64,000 bases of DNA. It comes from Stenotrophomonas bentonitica (GTDB lineage: Bacteria; Pseudomonadota; Gammaproteobacteria; Xanthomonadales; Xanthomonadaceae). A model generated the notes under the pieces. That model saw only the letters and a list, made by a program, of their open reading frames with translations. It ran no database searches and was not told the DNA's origin. The translations under genes and the position numbers were made by a program. Below, one piece after another: positions 28,292-37,718 of this stretch. The stretch lies in contig NZ_PKQP01000001.1 of NCBI RefSeq assembly GCF_002887735.1, positions 248,001-312,000 of the forward strand, given 5' to 3'. Each line of letters starts with the position of its first letter. The stretch's first letter is position 1.

Positions 28292-28858
28292 CTTGCCTGC
28301 GCGTGCGGAGTATTCGCCCGAACGGGTGTCGACCTTGATGATTTCATCCTGGTTGACGAACAGCGGCACGCGGACCACCGCGCCGGTTTCCAGGGTGGCC
28401 GGCTTGCCGCCGCCGCCCGAGGTGTCGCCACGGACGCCCGGATCGGTCTCGGTGATCTTCAGCTCGACGAAGTTCGGCGGCTGGACGAAGATCGGCTCGC
28501 CGTTCCACAGGGTGACGATGCAGGACTCTTCGCCCTTCAGCCACTTCTCCGCGCCGCCCATGCCGGCCTTGGTGGCCTGGACCTGCTCGAAGGATTCCGG
28601 GTCCATGAAGTGCCAGAACTCGCCGTCGCTGTACATGAAGTCCATGTTGGTATCCACGACGTCGGCCTTCTCCACGTCATCGGTCGCCTTCATGGTCATT
28701 TCGACCACGCGGCCGGACTTGATGAAGCGGTACTTCATGCGGGTGAAGGCCTGGCCCTTGCCCGGCTTGACGTATTCGGTCTCGGTGATGACCGCTGGTT
28801 CATTGTTGACCAGGATCTTCATCCCGTTCTTGACGTCGTTCATGCCAACAGTGGCCAT
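28289..28858 (-). CDS. efp: Elongation factor P
   Basis: 189 residues. EF-P rescues ribosomes at polyproline stretches. Three beta-barrel domains; Lys34 in VKPGKGQAF is at the position that is beta-lysylated in E. coli-type EF-P. The divergent neighbour is epmB, which supports lysylation; epmA is not in the window. The ATG at 28858 has AGGAG upstream; the frame is open further but enters the epmB region. Confidence 0.97.
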   Translation of the reverse strand: MATVGMNDVKNGMKILVNNEPAVITETEYVKPGKGQAFTRMKYRFIKSGRVVEMTMKATDDVEKADVVDTNMDFMYSDGEFWHFMDPESFEQVQATKAGMGGAEKWLKGEESCIVTLWNGEPIFVQPPNFVELKITETDPGVRGDTSGGGGKPATLETGAVVRVPLFVNQDEIIKVDTRSGEYSARAGK

Positions 28859-28960
28859 GTTGAAACTCCTGAATGGGCAAACGCCGCGCAGGCGCGGCGA
28901 GCCGGATAGAATGGGAAATCCCACCGACACCGGTGGGGTGACTCGATATTTCTGACCCAC

Positions 28961-29989
28961 ATGATAACCGCAGGCCCCCATTCCATGCAGCTTTCCGCCA
29001 CGCCCCTGGCCGCCCCCGTCCGCTGGCAGCAACGGTGGCGCGAGGCGATCCGCGACCCGCGCGAGCTGCTGCGGCAGCTGGGGCTGGATCCGGTGGCGCT
29101 GGGGGTCTCGGATGAGGCGGCCGGCCAGTTCGCGGTGCGCGTACCGCAGGGCTTCGCGGCCCGGATGCGCCACGGCGACCGCCATGACCCCCTGCTGCGC
29201 CAGGTCCTGCCGATCACCGACGAGCTGAAGGTCGTGCCCGGCTTCAGCCTGGATGCGGTCGGCGACGGTGCGGCCAAGAAGGCCACCGGGGTCATCCAGA
29301 AGTACCGCGGCCGTGCCCTGCTGGTCACCACCGGCAGCTGCGCGATCAACTGCCGCTACTGCTTCCGCCGCCATTTCGACTACGGCACCGAAAACGCCGC
29401 CCGCGAGGGCTGGCGCGATGCGGTGGACGCGATCGCCCAGGACCCGGACATCGATGAGGTCATCCTGTCCGGGGGCGATCCGCTGTCGCTGGCCACGCAC
29501 AAACTGGTCGAGCTGACCGCGGCGCTGAAGCAGATTCCGCACCTGCGCCGGCTGCGCATCCACAGCCGCCTGCCGGTGGTCCTGCCCGAACGCGTGGATG
29601 ACGAACTGGTGCAGTGGATCGCCTCGCTGCCGTGGCCGGTGGCGTTCGTGATCCATGCCAACCATGCCAACGAGTTCGATGCGTCGGTGGATGCCGCGAT
29701 GGCGCGGCTGCGCGCGGCCGGTGCCACCCTGCTCAACCAGGCGGTGCTGTTGCGCGGGGTGAACGATTCGATCCAGGCGCTGCAGGCACTGAGCGAGCGC
29801 AGCTTCGCCGCCGGCGTGCTGCCCTATTACCTCTACCAGGTGGACCGGGTCGAGGGCGTGGCCCATTTCGAAGTGGCCGACGACACCGCCAAGGACCTGC
29901 ATGCGCAGCTCACCGCGCGCCTGTCCGGCTACCTGGTGCCCAAGCTGGTCCGCGAGATCTCCGGCGACAGCAGCAAGCGCCCGGTCTGA
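28961..29989 (+). CDS. epmB: EF-P (R)-beta-lysylation protein EpmB (lysine 2,3-aminomutase)
   Basis: 342 residues. Radical SAM enzyme turning alpha-lysine into beta-lysine used to modify EF-P Lys34. The radical SAM cluster motif [11 protein letters not shown] is near residue 127; SGGDPL near residue 169. Shorter than clostridial lysine aminomutase, as EpmB is. Divergent from efp with a 102-base promoter gap. An alternative ATG at 28985 would remove 8 residues. Its TGA abuts the stop codon of the convergent GGDEF gene (TGATCA). Confidence 0.94.
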   Translation: MITAGPHSMQLSATPLAAPVRWQQRWREAIRDPRELLRQLGLDPVALGVSDEAAGQFAVRVPQGFAARMRHGDRHDPLLRQVLPITDELKVVPGFSLDAVGDGAAKKATGVIQKYRGRALLVTTGSCAINCRYCFRRHFDYGTENAAREGWRDAVDAIAQDPDIDEVILSGGDPLSLATHKLVELTAALKQIPHLRRLRIHSRLPVVLPERVDDELVQWIASLPWPVAFVIHANHANEFDASVDAAMARLRAAGATLLNQAVLLRGVNDSIQALQALSERSFAAGVLPYYLYQVDRVEGVAHFEVADDTAKDLHAQLTARLSGYLVPKLVREISGDSSKRPV

Positions 29990-32116
29990 TCAGCTGCCCG
30001 ATTCGAGCAGCTGCACCACATCGGTCGCGCTGACCGGATGGCTGAGCCAGTAACCCTGGGCCAGGTCGCAGCCGCGCTGGGCCAGCAGGTCGAACTGCAC
30101 TTCCTGCTCGATGCCCTCGGCCACCACGGTGATCCCCAGGGCGTGGGCCATGGCGATGATGGCCGTGGTCAGGGCCAGGTCGTCCGCATCGCGCTGCATG
30201 TCGGCCACGAAACTCTTGTCGATCTTGACCCCGTCCACCGGCACCTGGCGCAGATGGCTCAGGCCGGAGAAACCGGTCCCGAAATCGTCCAGCCACACCT
30301 TCACACCGGTCCGGTGCAGCTTGTCCAGCAGGGCGGCGGCCAGCATTTCATCGCCGATCACCGCCGTTTCGGTCAGCTCCAGGTGCAGCCGCGAGGCCGG
30401 CAGGCCGGTGTCGCGCAGGCAGTCGGCGACCAGCGTGGGCAGTTCGCCGCCGCGCAACTGCCGCGGGGAGACGTTGACCGAAACGAACAGCCCTTCCCCG
30501 TCGCCGCCGACCGGCCACTGCACCGCCTCGGTGCAGGCCGCGCGCAGCACCTTGGGGCCGATCACTTCGATCAGCCCGCTCTGCTCGGCCACTTCGATGA
30601 AGACCGACGGCGGGATCGTGCCCAGGGTCGGGTGCTGCCAGCGCAGCAGCACTTCCACGCCGACCATGCGGCGGTCGCGGGTGCGGAAGATCGGCTGGTA
30701 GGCCAGCCGCAGCTCGCCCCGTTCCCAGGCACCGCGCAGCTCCTGCTCCATGTGCACGCGGCGCTCGACCGCATGGTCCATCGCCCGGCTGTAGTAGCGG
30801 TAGCAGTTCTTGCCGGCCATCTTGGCCTGGTACATCGCGATGTCGCCGTTCTTGAGCAGCGTGGTGGCGTCGGCAGCGTCATCGGGGAACAGGGTCACGC
30901 CGATCGAAGAGCCCAGGAACAGCTCCCGGCCCTGCACCACCAGCGGCTTGCCCAGTTCGCGCACCAGGATCTCGGCCAGTTCGCGGGCGCCGGCAGCGAC
31001 ATCGCCCTCCCCGATCAGGATCACGAATTCATCGCCGCCAAAGCGCGCCAACAGCGCCTCGTCCCCACCGGCCTGGGCCACCGCCGCGCTGATGCGCTGG
31101 GCGAACTGCAGCAGCGCCTCGTCGCCGGCCTCGTGGCCCAGCGTGTCGTTGACGCGCTTGAAGTCGTCCATGTCCGCGAACAGCAGGCCCAGCCGGTGGC
31201 CGGAGGCCCGCGCGGCCATCAGCCGGTGGTCCAGCGCCTCGCGGAATGCCAGCCGGTTGGTCAGCCCGGTCAGGGCATCGGTATAGGCCATGTGCCGCAC
31301 TTCGCGGTCGTGCCGGGCGATCGCCTGGCTCATCCGACCGAATGCACGCATCAGCTCACCGACTTCATCCTGGCGCCGGATCTCCGGCATCTGCAGGGTG
31401 TAGTCACCGGCCTCGATCTGGCGCGCCGCCCCGGCCAGCCAGCGGATCGGCGTCACCAGGGTGCGCTGCACGTAGATGATCACCACCGCACCAATCCCGA
31501 CCAGCAGCCCGAGCATCAGCAGCAGCCAGCCCAAGTGGCGCTTGCCGACCTGCTGCAGGCGGTCGCCCAAGGTCTGGTTGGCCTGCTGCTCCATGGCCTG
31601 CACATCGTCCAGCGCCATGCCCACGCGCACCCCGCCAATCCGCTGGTTGCCGATCATGATCGGCATCGCGTTGTCGAGCACCTTGGGCGACTGCTGGACC
31701 ACCAGCTCGCGCGCGCCGGCGGCACCGGCGGCGAGCGGGTCGGTCATCGGCTGGCCGAACTCCAGCACGTCCACCGTGCCGTCGTGGATCAGCCTGCCGT
31801 TCTCGTCGAACACCAGCACATAGCGCACCACCTGCTGCCGCGAGGTATTGCGCACCAGCGCCCCGACCTGCTCCAGGTCGTTGTAGTACAGCGGGTTGGC
31901 CAGCGCATCGGACAACTCGCGGGCCAGTGCTTCACCGCGGCTGCGCACACTGCGGTCGAACAGGTCATGGATGACCGTGCCGCTGAGATGCTGCACCTCG
32001 TCCTGCATCGTCGCCTGGCGCCCCAGCACCACGGCCACGATCGCCACCACGACCAGCATCGCGCCGCCCATCGCCAGCACGAAGCGGGCCTGCATTCCCG
32101 AACCCAAGCGACTCAT
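29990..32116 (-). CDS. Membrane GGDEF/EAL-type protein with HAMP domain
   Basis: 708 residues. Membrane segment at residues 12-32, a periplasmic sensor of about 150 residues, second segment near 195-217, HAMP near 218-270, GGDEF domain (about 280-440) and EAL domain (about 455-705). FGGDEF is intact, and no RxxD I-site is seen at the usual place, so cyclase activity is plausible. The EAL motif reads EVL, but TET and DDFGTG are present, so phosphodiesterase activity is possible. Its ATG overlaps the stop of the PhnD-like gene, pairing a periplasmic binding protein with this sensor. Confidence 0.92.
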   Translation of the reverse strand: MSRLGSGMQARFVLAMGGAMLVVVAIVAVVLGRQATMQDEVQHLSGTVIHDLFDRSVRSRGEALARELSDALANPLYYNDLEQVGALVRNTSRQQVVRYVLVFDENGRLIHDGTVDVLEFGQPMTDPLAAGAAGARELVVQQSPKVLDNAMPIMIGNQRIGGVRVGMALDDVQAMEQQANQTLGDRLQQVGKRHLGWLLLMLGLLVGIGAVVIIYVQRTLVTPIRWLAGAARQIEAGDYTLQMPEIRRQDEVGELMRAFGRMSQAIARHDREVRHMAYTDALTGLTNRLAFREALDHRLMAARASGHRLGLLFADMDDFKRVNDTLGHEAGDEALLQFAQRISAAVAQAGGDEALLARFGGDEFVILIGEGDVAAGARELAEILVRELGKPLVVQGRELFLGSSIGVTLFPDDAADATTLLKNGDIAMYQAKMAGKNCYRYYSRAMDHAVERRVHMEQELRGAWERGELRLAYQPIFRTRDRRMVGVEVLLRWQHPTLGTIPPSVFIEVAEQSGLIEVIGPKVLRAACTEAVQWPVGGDGEGLFVSVNVSPRQLRGGELPTLVADCLRDTGLPASRLHLELTETAVIGDEMLAAALLDKLHRTGVKVWLDDFGTGFSGLSHLRQVPVDGVKIDKSFVADMQRDADDLALTTAIIAMAHALGITVVAEGIEQEVQFDLLAQRGCDLAQGYWLSHPVSATDVVQLLESGS

Positions 32117-33042
32117 TCCACTTCCATCCGCACGCGCGTCAAGCCTTGTTTCAATTCATCCAGCCGGTGCTGCATCTGCGCATCCACCCGGTGGAACCCG
32201 GAAGTACCAAAAAATGTCTTCAATGCCGGCTGCGCCTGGGGATCGGATGCGGCATCCAGCAGCACCTGCTGCAGCCGGTCGCGCACCTTCGGATCCAGCC
32301 CTTCGCGCACCATTTCCACCGCACGCGGATACGGTTCGGTGCGATGGATGACCCGGAAATCACGCAGGAAGTTGGCCGGAATGCGCTTGCCATCAGACCA
32401 GTCCACGCTGCTCACCGCACCGGCATCCACCAGGCCCTTGTGCACGAAGGTGGCGATGTTCGCCTCCGAGCGCGCGAAGACGTAACCGACGGTGTCCGGG
32501 GCGGCGACATCGCCCAGCGAGGAGAGAATCTCCGGTGTCTCGCCGTGCTGCAACAGGGTCATCACCGGCACCAGGTAGGCGCTGGTGGAGGCCGTGTTCT
32601 GCAGGGCCAGGGTGTGCCCGCGCAATGCTTCCAGCGTCTGGATGGGGCTGTCGCGGCGCACGAAGAACACGGTGTGGTACTCGCGCACGCCGCTGCGTTC
32701 GGTCAGCAGCAAGGGCCTGGCACCGCTGCGCAGCCCCAATGCGACGGCGGTGCCGGAGGTCTCGGTCACCCAGTCCACGCGGCCGCGGCGCAGGTAGCTG
32801 CCCATCTGCTGGGTATCGCGCGCCATCAGGATCCGGCCTTCGGTGATGCCGACGTCGTGCAGGCGCGGAATCACGTAATCAAGCAGGGGCTGCAGCTGCG
32901 CATAGTGTGACCTGGGGTCGTCGCTGATCCGTCCCAGCACCAGGACATGGGCGGGTCCGGCAAACGCCGGACCGGTCATCGCGGCGATGGCCAGACACAG
33001 CAGTACGCTCTGCAGCAGCCTTCGCAGTCCCGACAAGCCCAT
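32113..33042 (-). CDS. PhnD-like periplasmic binding protein
   Basis: 309 residues with a signal peptide (LCLAIAAMTGPAFA). The fold resembles the phosphate/phosphonate-binding family PhnD (LGRISDDPRSHYAQLQPLL at the N-terminus; TSAYLVPVMTLL, VGYVFARSEA). No ABC permease or ATPase gene is adjacent. It is translationally coupled to the downstream GGDEF/EAL protein, so it probably serves as its ligand-sensing partner. The ATG at 33042 follows GGGGGAG. Confidence 0.82.
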   Translation of the reverse strand: MGLSGLRRLLQSVLLCLAIAAMTGPAFAGPAHVLVLGRISDDPRSHYAQLQPLLDYVIPRLHDVGITEGRILMARDTQQMGSYLRRGRVDWVTETSGTAVALGLRSGARPLLLTERSGVREYHTVFFVRRDSPIQTLEALRGHTLALQNTASTSAYLVPVMTLLQHGETPEILSSLGDVAAPDTVGYVFARSEANIATFVHKGLVDAGAVSSVDWSDGKRIPANFLRDFRVIHRTEPYPRAVEMVREGLDPKVRDRLQQVLLDAASDPQAQPALKTFFGTSGFHRVDAQMQHRLDELKQGLTRVRMEVE

Positions 33043-33097
33043 CACTCCCCCCAAGGAATCGAGACAGACTACCCGAAAAAATGAGAACTGCGTCAGC

Positions 33098-33871
33098 TTA
33101 CAGAGGCTTGTTGGTCGCCAATCGCGCCATGCGCTGTGCGTCGGACAGGATGCCGCGCAGCAGGCGCACTTCCTGTTCACTCAGTTCGGTGCGCAGGAAC
33201 AGGCGGCGCAGCTTGCGCATCGCCGATTCAGGCGCACGGCCCTTGTGGAAGTCGATCTCATCCAGGGTGTCGCCAAGCTGGCCGAACAGGCCTTCGACCT
33301 GCGCATGGCTGGCCGGGGCTTCGCCGAAGCCGGGCTCGACCGGCGCGGCGACCGGCGCATCGGCCGCGCCCAGGATCGCCATGCGCACTTCGTAGGCCAG
33401 GACCTGGACGGCGGCCGCCAGGTTCAAGGAGCTGAACTCAGGGTTGGACGGGATATGGACGGCGGCATGGCACAGCTGCAGCTCTTCGTTGGTCAGGCCG
33501 GTGCGCTCGCGGCCGAACACGAAGGCCACCTCGGCCGGTTCGGCGGCCTTGGCCAGCACGCGCTGGGCGGCCACGGCCGGCAGCAGTTCTTCCAGCTGGA
33601 CCCGGCGCGAGCGGGCGGTGCAGCCCAGCACGAAGCGGCAGTCGGCCACGGCTTCGGCCAGGGTCGCCACCACCGGGGCATCGCCCAGGACATCTTCGGC
33701 GCCGGCCGAGCGGCGGAAGGCCTCCTCATCCAGCGGTTTCTCGGGCGCGACCAGGACCAGGCGGCCCAGCCCCATGGTTTTCATGGCCCGTGCGGCCGCC
33801 CCCATGTTTCCGGGGTGCTGGGTGCCGACCAGGACGAAGCGGATGCGGGCGGGAGCGGTTTCTACGGACAT
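33098..33871 (-). CDS. trmJ: tRNA (cytidine/uridine-2'-O-)-methyltransferase TrmJ
   Basis: 257 residues. SPOUT-family enzyme methylating the 2'-O of tRNA position 32. N-terminal RFVLVGTQHPGNMGAAARAM, knot motifs FGRERTGLTNEEL near residue 118 and SSLNLAAAVQVLAYE near residue 146. A C-terminal helical extension follows. Divergent from suhB, a common neighbourhood. Confidence 0.95.
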   Translation of the reverse strand: MSVETAPARIRFVLVGTQHPGNMGAAARAMKTMGLGRLVLVAPEKPLDEEAFRRSAGAEDVLGDAPVVATLAEAVADCRFVLGCTARSRRVQLEELLPAVAAQRVLAKAAEPAEVAFVFGRERTGLTNEELQLCHAAVHIPSNPEFSSLNLAAAVQVLAYEVRMAILGAADAPVAAPVEPGFGEAPASHAQVEGLFGQLGDTLDEIDFHKGRAPESAMRKLRRLFLRTELSEQEVRLLRGILSDAQRMARLATNKPL

Positions 33872-33990
33872 GAACGGGCCAAATGCGAGCAGGACAGCGA
33901 CAAATGGTAAACTGTGCGACCGGCCTCTGCGCCGGGACCGCTCTTTTCCCCCGCCAAACCCCTACTCTGCCTTTACGGGAGCTTTTCGCC

Positions 33991-34818
33991 ATGCAGAAAC
34001 CCGCCGTCACCGTCATGGTCAAGGCCGCCCGCCTCGCCGGCAACGTCCTGTTGCGCAACATCAACAAGCTCGAGGCGTTGAACGTCGTGCAGAAGGGCCG
34101 CATGGACTATGCCAGTGAAGTCGATGCAGATGCGGAAAAGGTCATCGTCAAGGAACTCAAGCGCGCCTATCCCGAGTACGGGATCATGGGTGAGGAAGGT
34201 GGCGTGCAGTCGGTCAACCGTTACATGTGGGTCATCGATCCGCTGGACGGCACCAGCAACTACCTGCGCGGCTTCCCCCATTACTGCGTGTCCATCGCCC
34301 TGGTCGAGAACGGTGAGCCGATCGACGCGGTGATCTTCGATCCGCTCCGCAATGAGCTGTTCACCGCCAGCCGGGGTGCCGGCGCGGTGTTCAATGACCG
34401 CCGTATCCGTATTGCCGAGCGCAAGGATCTGGGCGGCGCGATGATCCATACCGGTTTTGCGCCGCGTGAGCGCCAGCGCACGAGTGCACAGCTGAAGGCG
34501 GTGGACGCGCTGCTGGTGCAGGCCGAAGACGTGCGGCGCACGGGCTCGGCCGCGCTGGATCTGGCCTACGTGGCCTGTGGCCGTGCCGATGCGTATTTCG
34601 AGGCCGGCGTGAAGGCCTGGGATATCGCCGCCGGTGTGCTGCTGGTCCGCGAAGCCGGTGGCCGCGTATGCGACTTCAAGGGCGCCACGCCGGCCCGCAT
34701 GGACAGCCGTGGTCCGGAAACCCAGCAGATCGTTGCCGGCAATGTGAAGATCAGCGATGCGCTGCAGAAGGTGCTGGTCAATACCGGCTACGCGGCCGAG
34801 TTCGACGCGAAGTTCTGA
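33991..34818 (+). CDS. suhB: Inositol-1-monophosphatase family protein SuhB
   Basis: 275 residues. Mg-dependent phosphatase fold; metal motif DPLDGTSNY near residue 84 and WDIAAG near residue 210. In E. coli SuhB also joins the rRNA antitermination complex. The ATG at 33991 gives the usual length; TAAACT about 80 bases upstream may be a -10. A hairpin terminator follows. Confidence 0.95.
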   Translation: MQKPAVTVMVKAARLAGNVLLRNINKLEALNVVQKGRMDYASEVDADAEKVIVKELKRAYPEYGIMGEEGGVQSVNRYMWVIDPLDGTSNYLRGFPHYCVSIALVENGEPIDAVIFDPLRNELFTASRGAGAVFNDRRIRIAERKDLGGAMIHTGFAPRERQRTSAQLKAVDALLVQAEDVRRTGSAALDLAYVACGRADAYFEAGVKAWDIAAGVLLVREAGGRVCDFKGATPARMDSRGPETQQIVAGNVKISDALQKVLVNTGYAAEFDAKF

Positions 34819-34842
34819 TCGGGCTGGATGTGATCTGCATGA

Positions 34843-34873
34843 CGACGGCGCCTTCGGGCGCCGTTGTTGTGTG
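34843..34873 (+). terminator. Intrinsic terminator after suhB
   Basis: ACGGCGCC, a TTCG tetraloop and GGCGCCGT form an 8-bp stem followed by TGTTGTGTG. Confidence 0.7.
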
Positions 34874-34877
34874 TGGG

Positions 34878-34907
34878 AACAAAAACGCCCGGCGAAAGCC
34901 GGGCGTT
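34878..34907 (-). terminator. Intrinsic terminator after htpX
   Basis: Minus strand: AACGCCCGGC, loop TTTC, GCCGGGCGTT, then TTTGTT. Confidence 0.85.
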
Positions 34908-34931
34908 CTGGTCAGCGCATCGCGGTGCGGA

Positions 34932-35804
34932 TCACACCACGGTGTTGTTGGCAGCGCGCAGGGCGGCGATGCGCTCGTCCAGCGGGGGGTGGCTCATGAA
35001 CAGCTTCCTGGCGGCGCCGCCAGCGATGCCGAAGGCGGCGATCTGGGTCGGCAGGGTGCTCTGGCCGTGGTTGACCTTGAGGCGCTCCAGGGCGGCGATC
35101 ATCTTCTGGCGGCCGGCCAGGTGCGCGCCACCGGCGTCGGCGCGGAACTCGCGGTGACGGGAGAACCACATGGAGATCATGGTGGCGAACAGGCCGAACA
35201 CCATTTCCAGGACGAACACGATGATGTAGTAGGCAAAGCCGCGGCCGCCGCCTTCGCGGTTGCCGGACAGGGCGCTGTCGATGAAGCCACCGACGATGCG
35301 GGCCAGGACGATCACGAAGGTATTGAGCACGCCCTGCAGCAAGGCCATGGTGACCATGTCGCCGTTGGCGACGTGGGCGATTTCATGGCCGAGCACCGCT
35401 TCGGCTTCGTCTTCGCTCATGTTGTGCAGCAGGCCGGTGGAAACCGCGACCAGCGCCTTGTTTCGGTTGGCGCCGGTGGCGAAGGCATTGATTTCCGGCC
35501 CTTCGTACACGGCCACTTCGGGCATGCCGATGCCGGCTTCACGGGCCTGCCGCTCGACGGTGGCCAGCAGCCAGCGTTCGGTCTGGTTGCGCGGCTCGGT
35601 GATCACCACCGCGCCGGTGGAGCGCTTGGCCATGAACTTGGAGAGCAGCAGGGAAATGAACGAGCCGCCGAAGCCGAAGATGGCGGCAAAGACCAGCAGA
35701 CCGCTCATCTGGTTGGGATTGACACCCAGCACCGACATCACGATGCCGGCCAGGATAAGCACCGCAAAGTTGGTCAGCAGGAAGAGAGCAATGCGACTGA
35801 ACAT
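34932..35804 (-). CDS. htpX: Heat-shock membrane protease HtpX
   Basis: 290 residues. M48B zinc protease of the inner membrane, degrading misfolded membrane proteins. Zinc motif HEIAH near residue 140; N-terminal hydrophobic pair (residues 4-55) and two more segments after the motif. The ATG at 35804 matches the conserved [11 protein letters not shown] beginning; an upstream in-frame TTG exists but lacks homology. Divergent from gluQ. A 12-bp palindrome CTTGAATTCAAG (35858-35869) sits in the promoter gap. Confidence 0.95.
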   Translation of the reverse strand: MFSRIALFLLTNFAVLILAGIVMSVLGVNPNQMSGLLVFAAIFGFGGSFISLLLSKFMAKRSTGAVVITEPRNQTERWLLATVERQAREAGIGMPEVAVYEGPEINAFATGANRNKALVAVSTGLLHNMSEDEAEAVLGHEIAHVANGDMVTMALLQGVLNTFVIVLARIVGGFIDSALSGNREGGGRGFAYYIIVFVLEMVFGLFATMISMWFSRHREFRADAGGAHLAGRQKMIAALERLKVNHGQSTLPTQIAAFGIAGGAARKLFMSHPPLDERIAALRAANNTVV

Positions 35805-35897
35805 GGGAAAAGGACGCTCGTTGGAGGTTGATGACTGCAAATCTGCGGGGACTTCAGCTTGAATTCAAGTCGCAAACTGACCGACGATTCATAGTCC

Positions 35898-36803
35898 ATG
35901 TCCGATTCCTCCTATTGCGGGCGCTTCGCGCCCTCGCCCACCGGCCCGCTGCACCCCGGCTCATTGCTGGCGGCGCTGGGCAGCTGGCTGCTCGCGCGCC
36001 ATGCCGGCGGCCGCTGGCTGGTGCGGGTGGAGGATGTCGATCCTCCTCGAACGGTGCCCGGTGCGGTGAACGGCCAACTGGCCGCGCTGGCCGCCTTCGG
36101 GCTGTGCAGTGACGGGCCGATCGTCCATCAGAGCCAGCGCGGCGCGCTGTACCAGGCGGCGCTGGACCGGCTGCTGCGCGAGGGCAATGCGTTCGCCTGC
36201 CATTGCAGCCGCAGCGAGCTGGCCACGCAGGGCGGCATCCATCACCACTGCGTGGCCCGCGCCGCGCGTGCGCAGCCGGCGGTGAGGCTGCGGGTACCGC
36301 CGGGCAGCGTGGTGGGGTTCGAGGACGGCCTGCAGGGCCGGATCGTGCAGGACGTACACGCCGAGGTCGGCGACTTCGTGCTGCGCCGGGCCGACGGTTA
36401 CTGGGCGTATCAGCTGGCGGTGGTGGTCGACGATGGCGCGCAGCACGTGACCGACGTGGTCCGGGGCGCGGACCTGCTCGATTCCACTCCACGCCAGATC
36501 CTGTTGCAGCAGGCGCTGGGATTGCCGACCGCGCGCTACCTGCATCTGCCGCTGCTGCTGGGTCCCGATGGGCGCAAGCTCTCCAAGTCCGAGGCCGCTC
36601 TGCCGATCGACCCTGCCGACCCGCTGCCGGCCCTGCGCCGGGCCTGGGCGCAGCTCGGCCAGGACCCGGCGATCGGCGCGGGTGTCGAGGACGTTTCAGG
36701 TTGGCTGCACCAGGCGGCGGCCTGCTTCGATCCGGTGCGATTGCCACCGGGCGACATCCCCATGCGGCAACCGGCTGACGGGGCTGCCCCTTTTGCCCGC
36801 TGA
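35898..36803 (+). CDS. gluQ: Glutamyl-Q tRNA(Asp) synthetase
   Basis: 301 residues, a GltX-like catalytic core without anticodon domain. It attaches glutamate to queuosine of tRNA-Asp. Motifs: APSPTGPLHPGS (HxGH equivalent) near residue 12 and KLSKS near residue 230; zinc-binding CHCSRSEL and HHHC near residues 100-117. queG in this window belongs to the same queuosine pathway. Confidence 0.94.
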   Translation: MSDSSYCGRFAPSPTGPLHPGSLLAALGSWLLARHAGGRWLVRVEDVDPPRTVPGAVNGQLAALAAFGLCSDGPIVHQSQRGALYQAALDRLLREGNAFACHCSRSELATQGGIHHHCVARAARAQPAVRLRVPPGSVVGFEDGLQGRIVQDVHAEVGDFVLRRADGYWAYQLAVVVDDGAQHVTDVVRGADLLDSTPRQILLQQALGLPTARYLHLPLLLGPDGRKLSKSEAALPIDPADPLPALRRAWAQLGQDPAIGAGVEDVSGWLHQAAACFDPVRLPPGDIPMRQPADGAAPFAR

Positions 36804-36856
36804 TGTTGCAGAATCCTGTTCCCCCTTGTTGGCCCTGCCTTTCGGAGTAGCTGCTC

Positions 36857-37597
36857 ATGACATCTCGCGTCGCACTGGTCACCGGTGGTACCGGCGGTAT
36901 CGGTACTGCTATCTGCCAACGCCTGGCCGACCAGGGCCATCGGGTCGCCACCAACTACCGTGACGAAGCCAAGGCCAAGGCCTGGCGCGAGAAGATGCTG
37001 GCCCGCGGCTGCGATGTGGCGATCTTTCCGGGCGATGTATCCAAGCCGGACACGGCCGAAAGCATGGTGCAGGCCGTCGAAGCGGCGCTGGGCCCGGTCG
37101 AGATCCTGATCAACAACGCCGGCATCACCCGCGACACCACGTTCCATCGCATGCGTGCGGACCAGTGGCACGATGTCATCAACACCAACCTCAACTCGGT
37201 GTTCAACGTCACCCGCCCGGTAATCGAGGGGATGCGCCGCCGCGGCTGGGGCCGGGTCATCCAGATCAGCTCGATCAACGGCCTGAAGGGCCAGTACGGC
37301 CAGGCCAACTACGCGGCGGCCAAGGCCGGCATGCACGGTTTCACCATTTCCCTGGCCCGTGAGAACGCGGGTTTCGGGATCACCGTGAACACCATCTCTC
37401 CGGGCTACGTGGCAACGGACATGGTGATGGCCGTGCCGGACGAAGTGCGCGCCAAGATCATCGCCGACATTCCTACCGGCCGCCTCGGCAAGCCGGAAGA
37501 GATCGCCTACGCAGTGGCCTTCCTGGTCAACGAGGAAGCGTCCTGGATCACCGGCTCCAACCTGGACATCAACGGCGGCCACCACATGGGGTGGTAA
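36857..37597 (+). CDS. phbB: Acetoacetyl-CoA reductase
   Basis: 246 residues. Short-chain dehydrogenase making (R)-3-hydroxybutyryl-CoA for polyhydroxybutyrate. Nucleotide motif TGGTGGIG near residue 9, NNAG near residue 88, catalytic Ser in ISSING and YxxxK in NYAAAKAG; PGYVATDM near residue 185 is typical of PhbB rather than FabG. Followed by phaR; no phaC or phaA gene is in the window. Confidence 0.92.
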   Translation: MTSRVALVTGGTGGIGTAICQRLADQGHRVATNYRDEAKAKAWREKMLARGCDVAIFPGDVSKPDTAESMVQAVEAALGPVEILINNAGITRDTTFHRMRADQWHDVINTNLNSVFNVTRPVIEGMRRRGWGRVIQISSINGLKGQYGQANYAAAKAGMHGFTISLARENAGFGITVNTISPGYVATDMVMAVPDEVRAKIIADIPTGRLGKPEEIAYAVAFLVNEEASWITGSNLDINGGHHMGW

Positions 37598-37618
37598 GCG
37601 CCGAAAATGCTGCACTCC

Positions 37619-37632
37619 ATGTTGCGCAACAT
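37619..37632. promoter_or_regulatory. Perfect 14-bp palindrome upstream of phaR
   Basis: ATGTTGCGCAACAT, in the phbB-phaR gap, about 87 bases before the phaR ATG. PhaR proteins bind TGC/GCA-rich sites and repress their own genes, so this may be an autoregulatory operator. TGCTGCACT occurs on both sides (37608 and 37670). Confidence 0.45.
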
Positions 37633-37718
37633 AAATGCGGCCCCTTGCTACCTATGGCGGTTGCATAGGCTGCTGCACTGCGCCATGCTGCGCGCCTACT
37701 GTGATGAGTGACTGCTTC

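Noticed and set aside
29990..30700. GGDEF/EAL protein as a degenerate, inactive receptor
   Set aside because: FGGDEF, TET and DDFGTG are intact; only EAL is EVL, which is tolerated in some active enzymes, so inactivity cannot be claimed.
35858..35869. CTTGAATTCAAG palindrome taken as a second ARG box
   Set aside because: It lacks the 4-base spacer between half-sites and sits between htpX and gluQ, with no arginine gene near.
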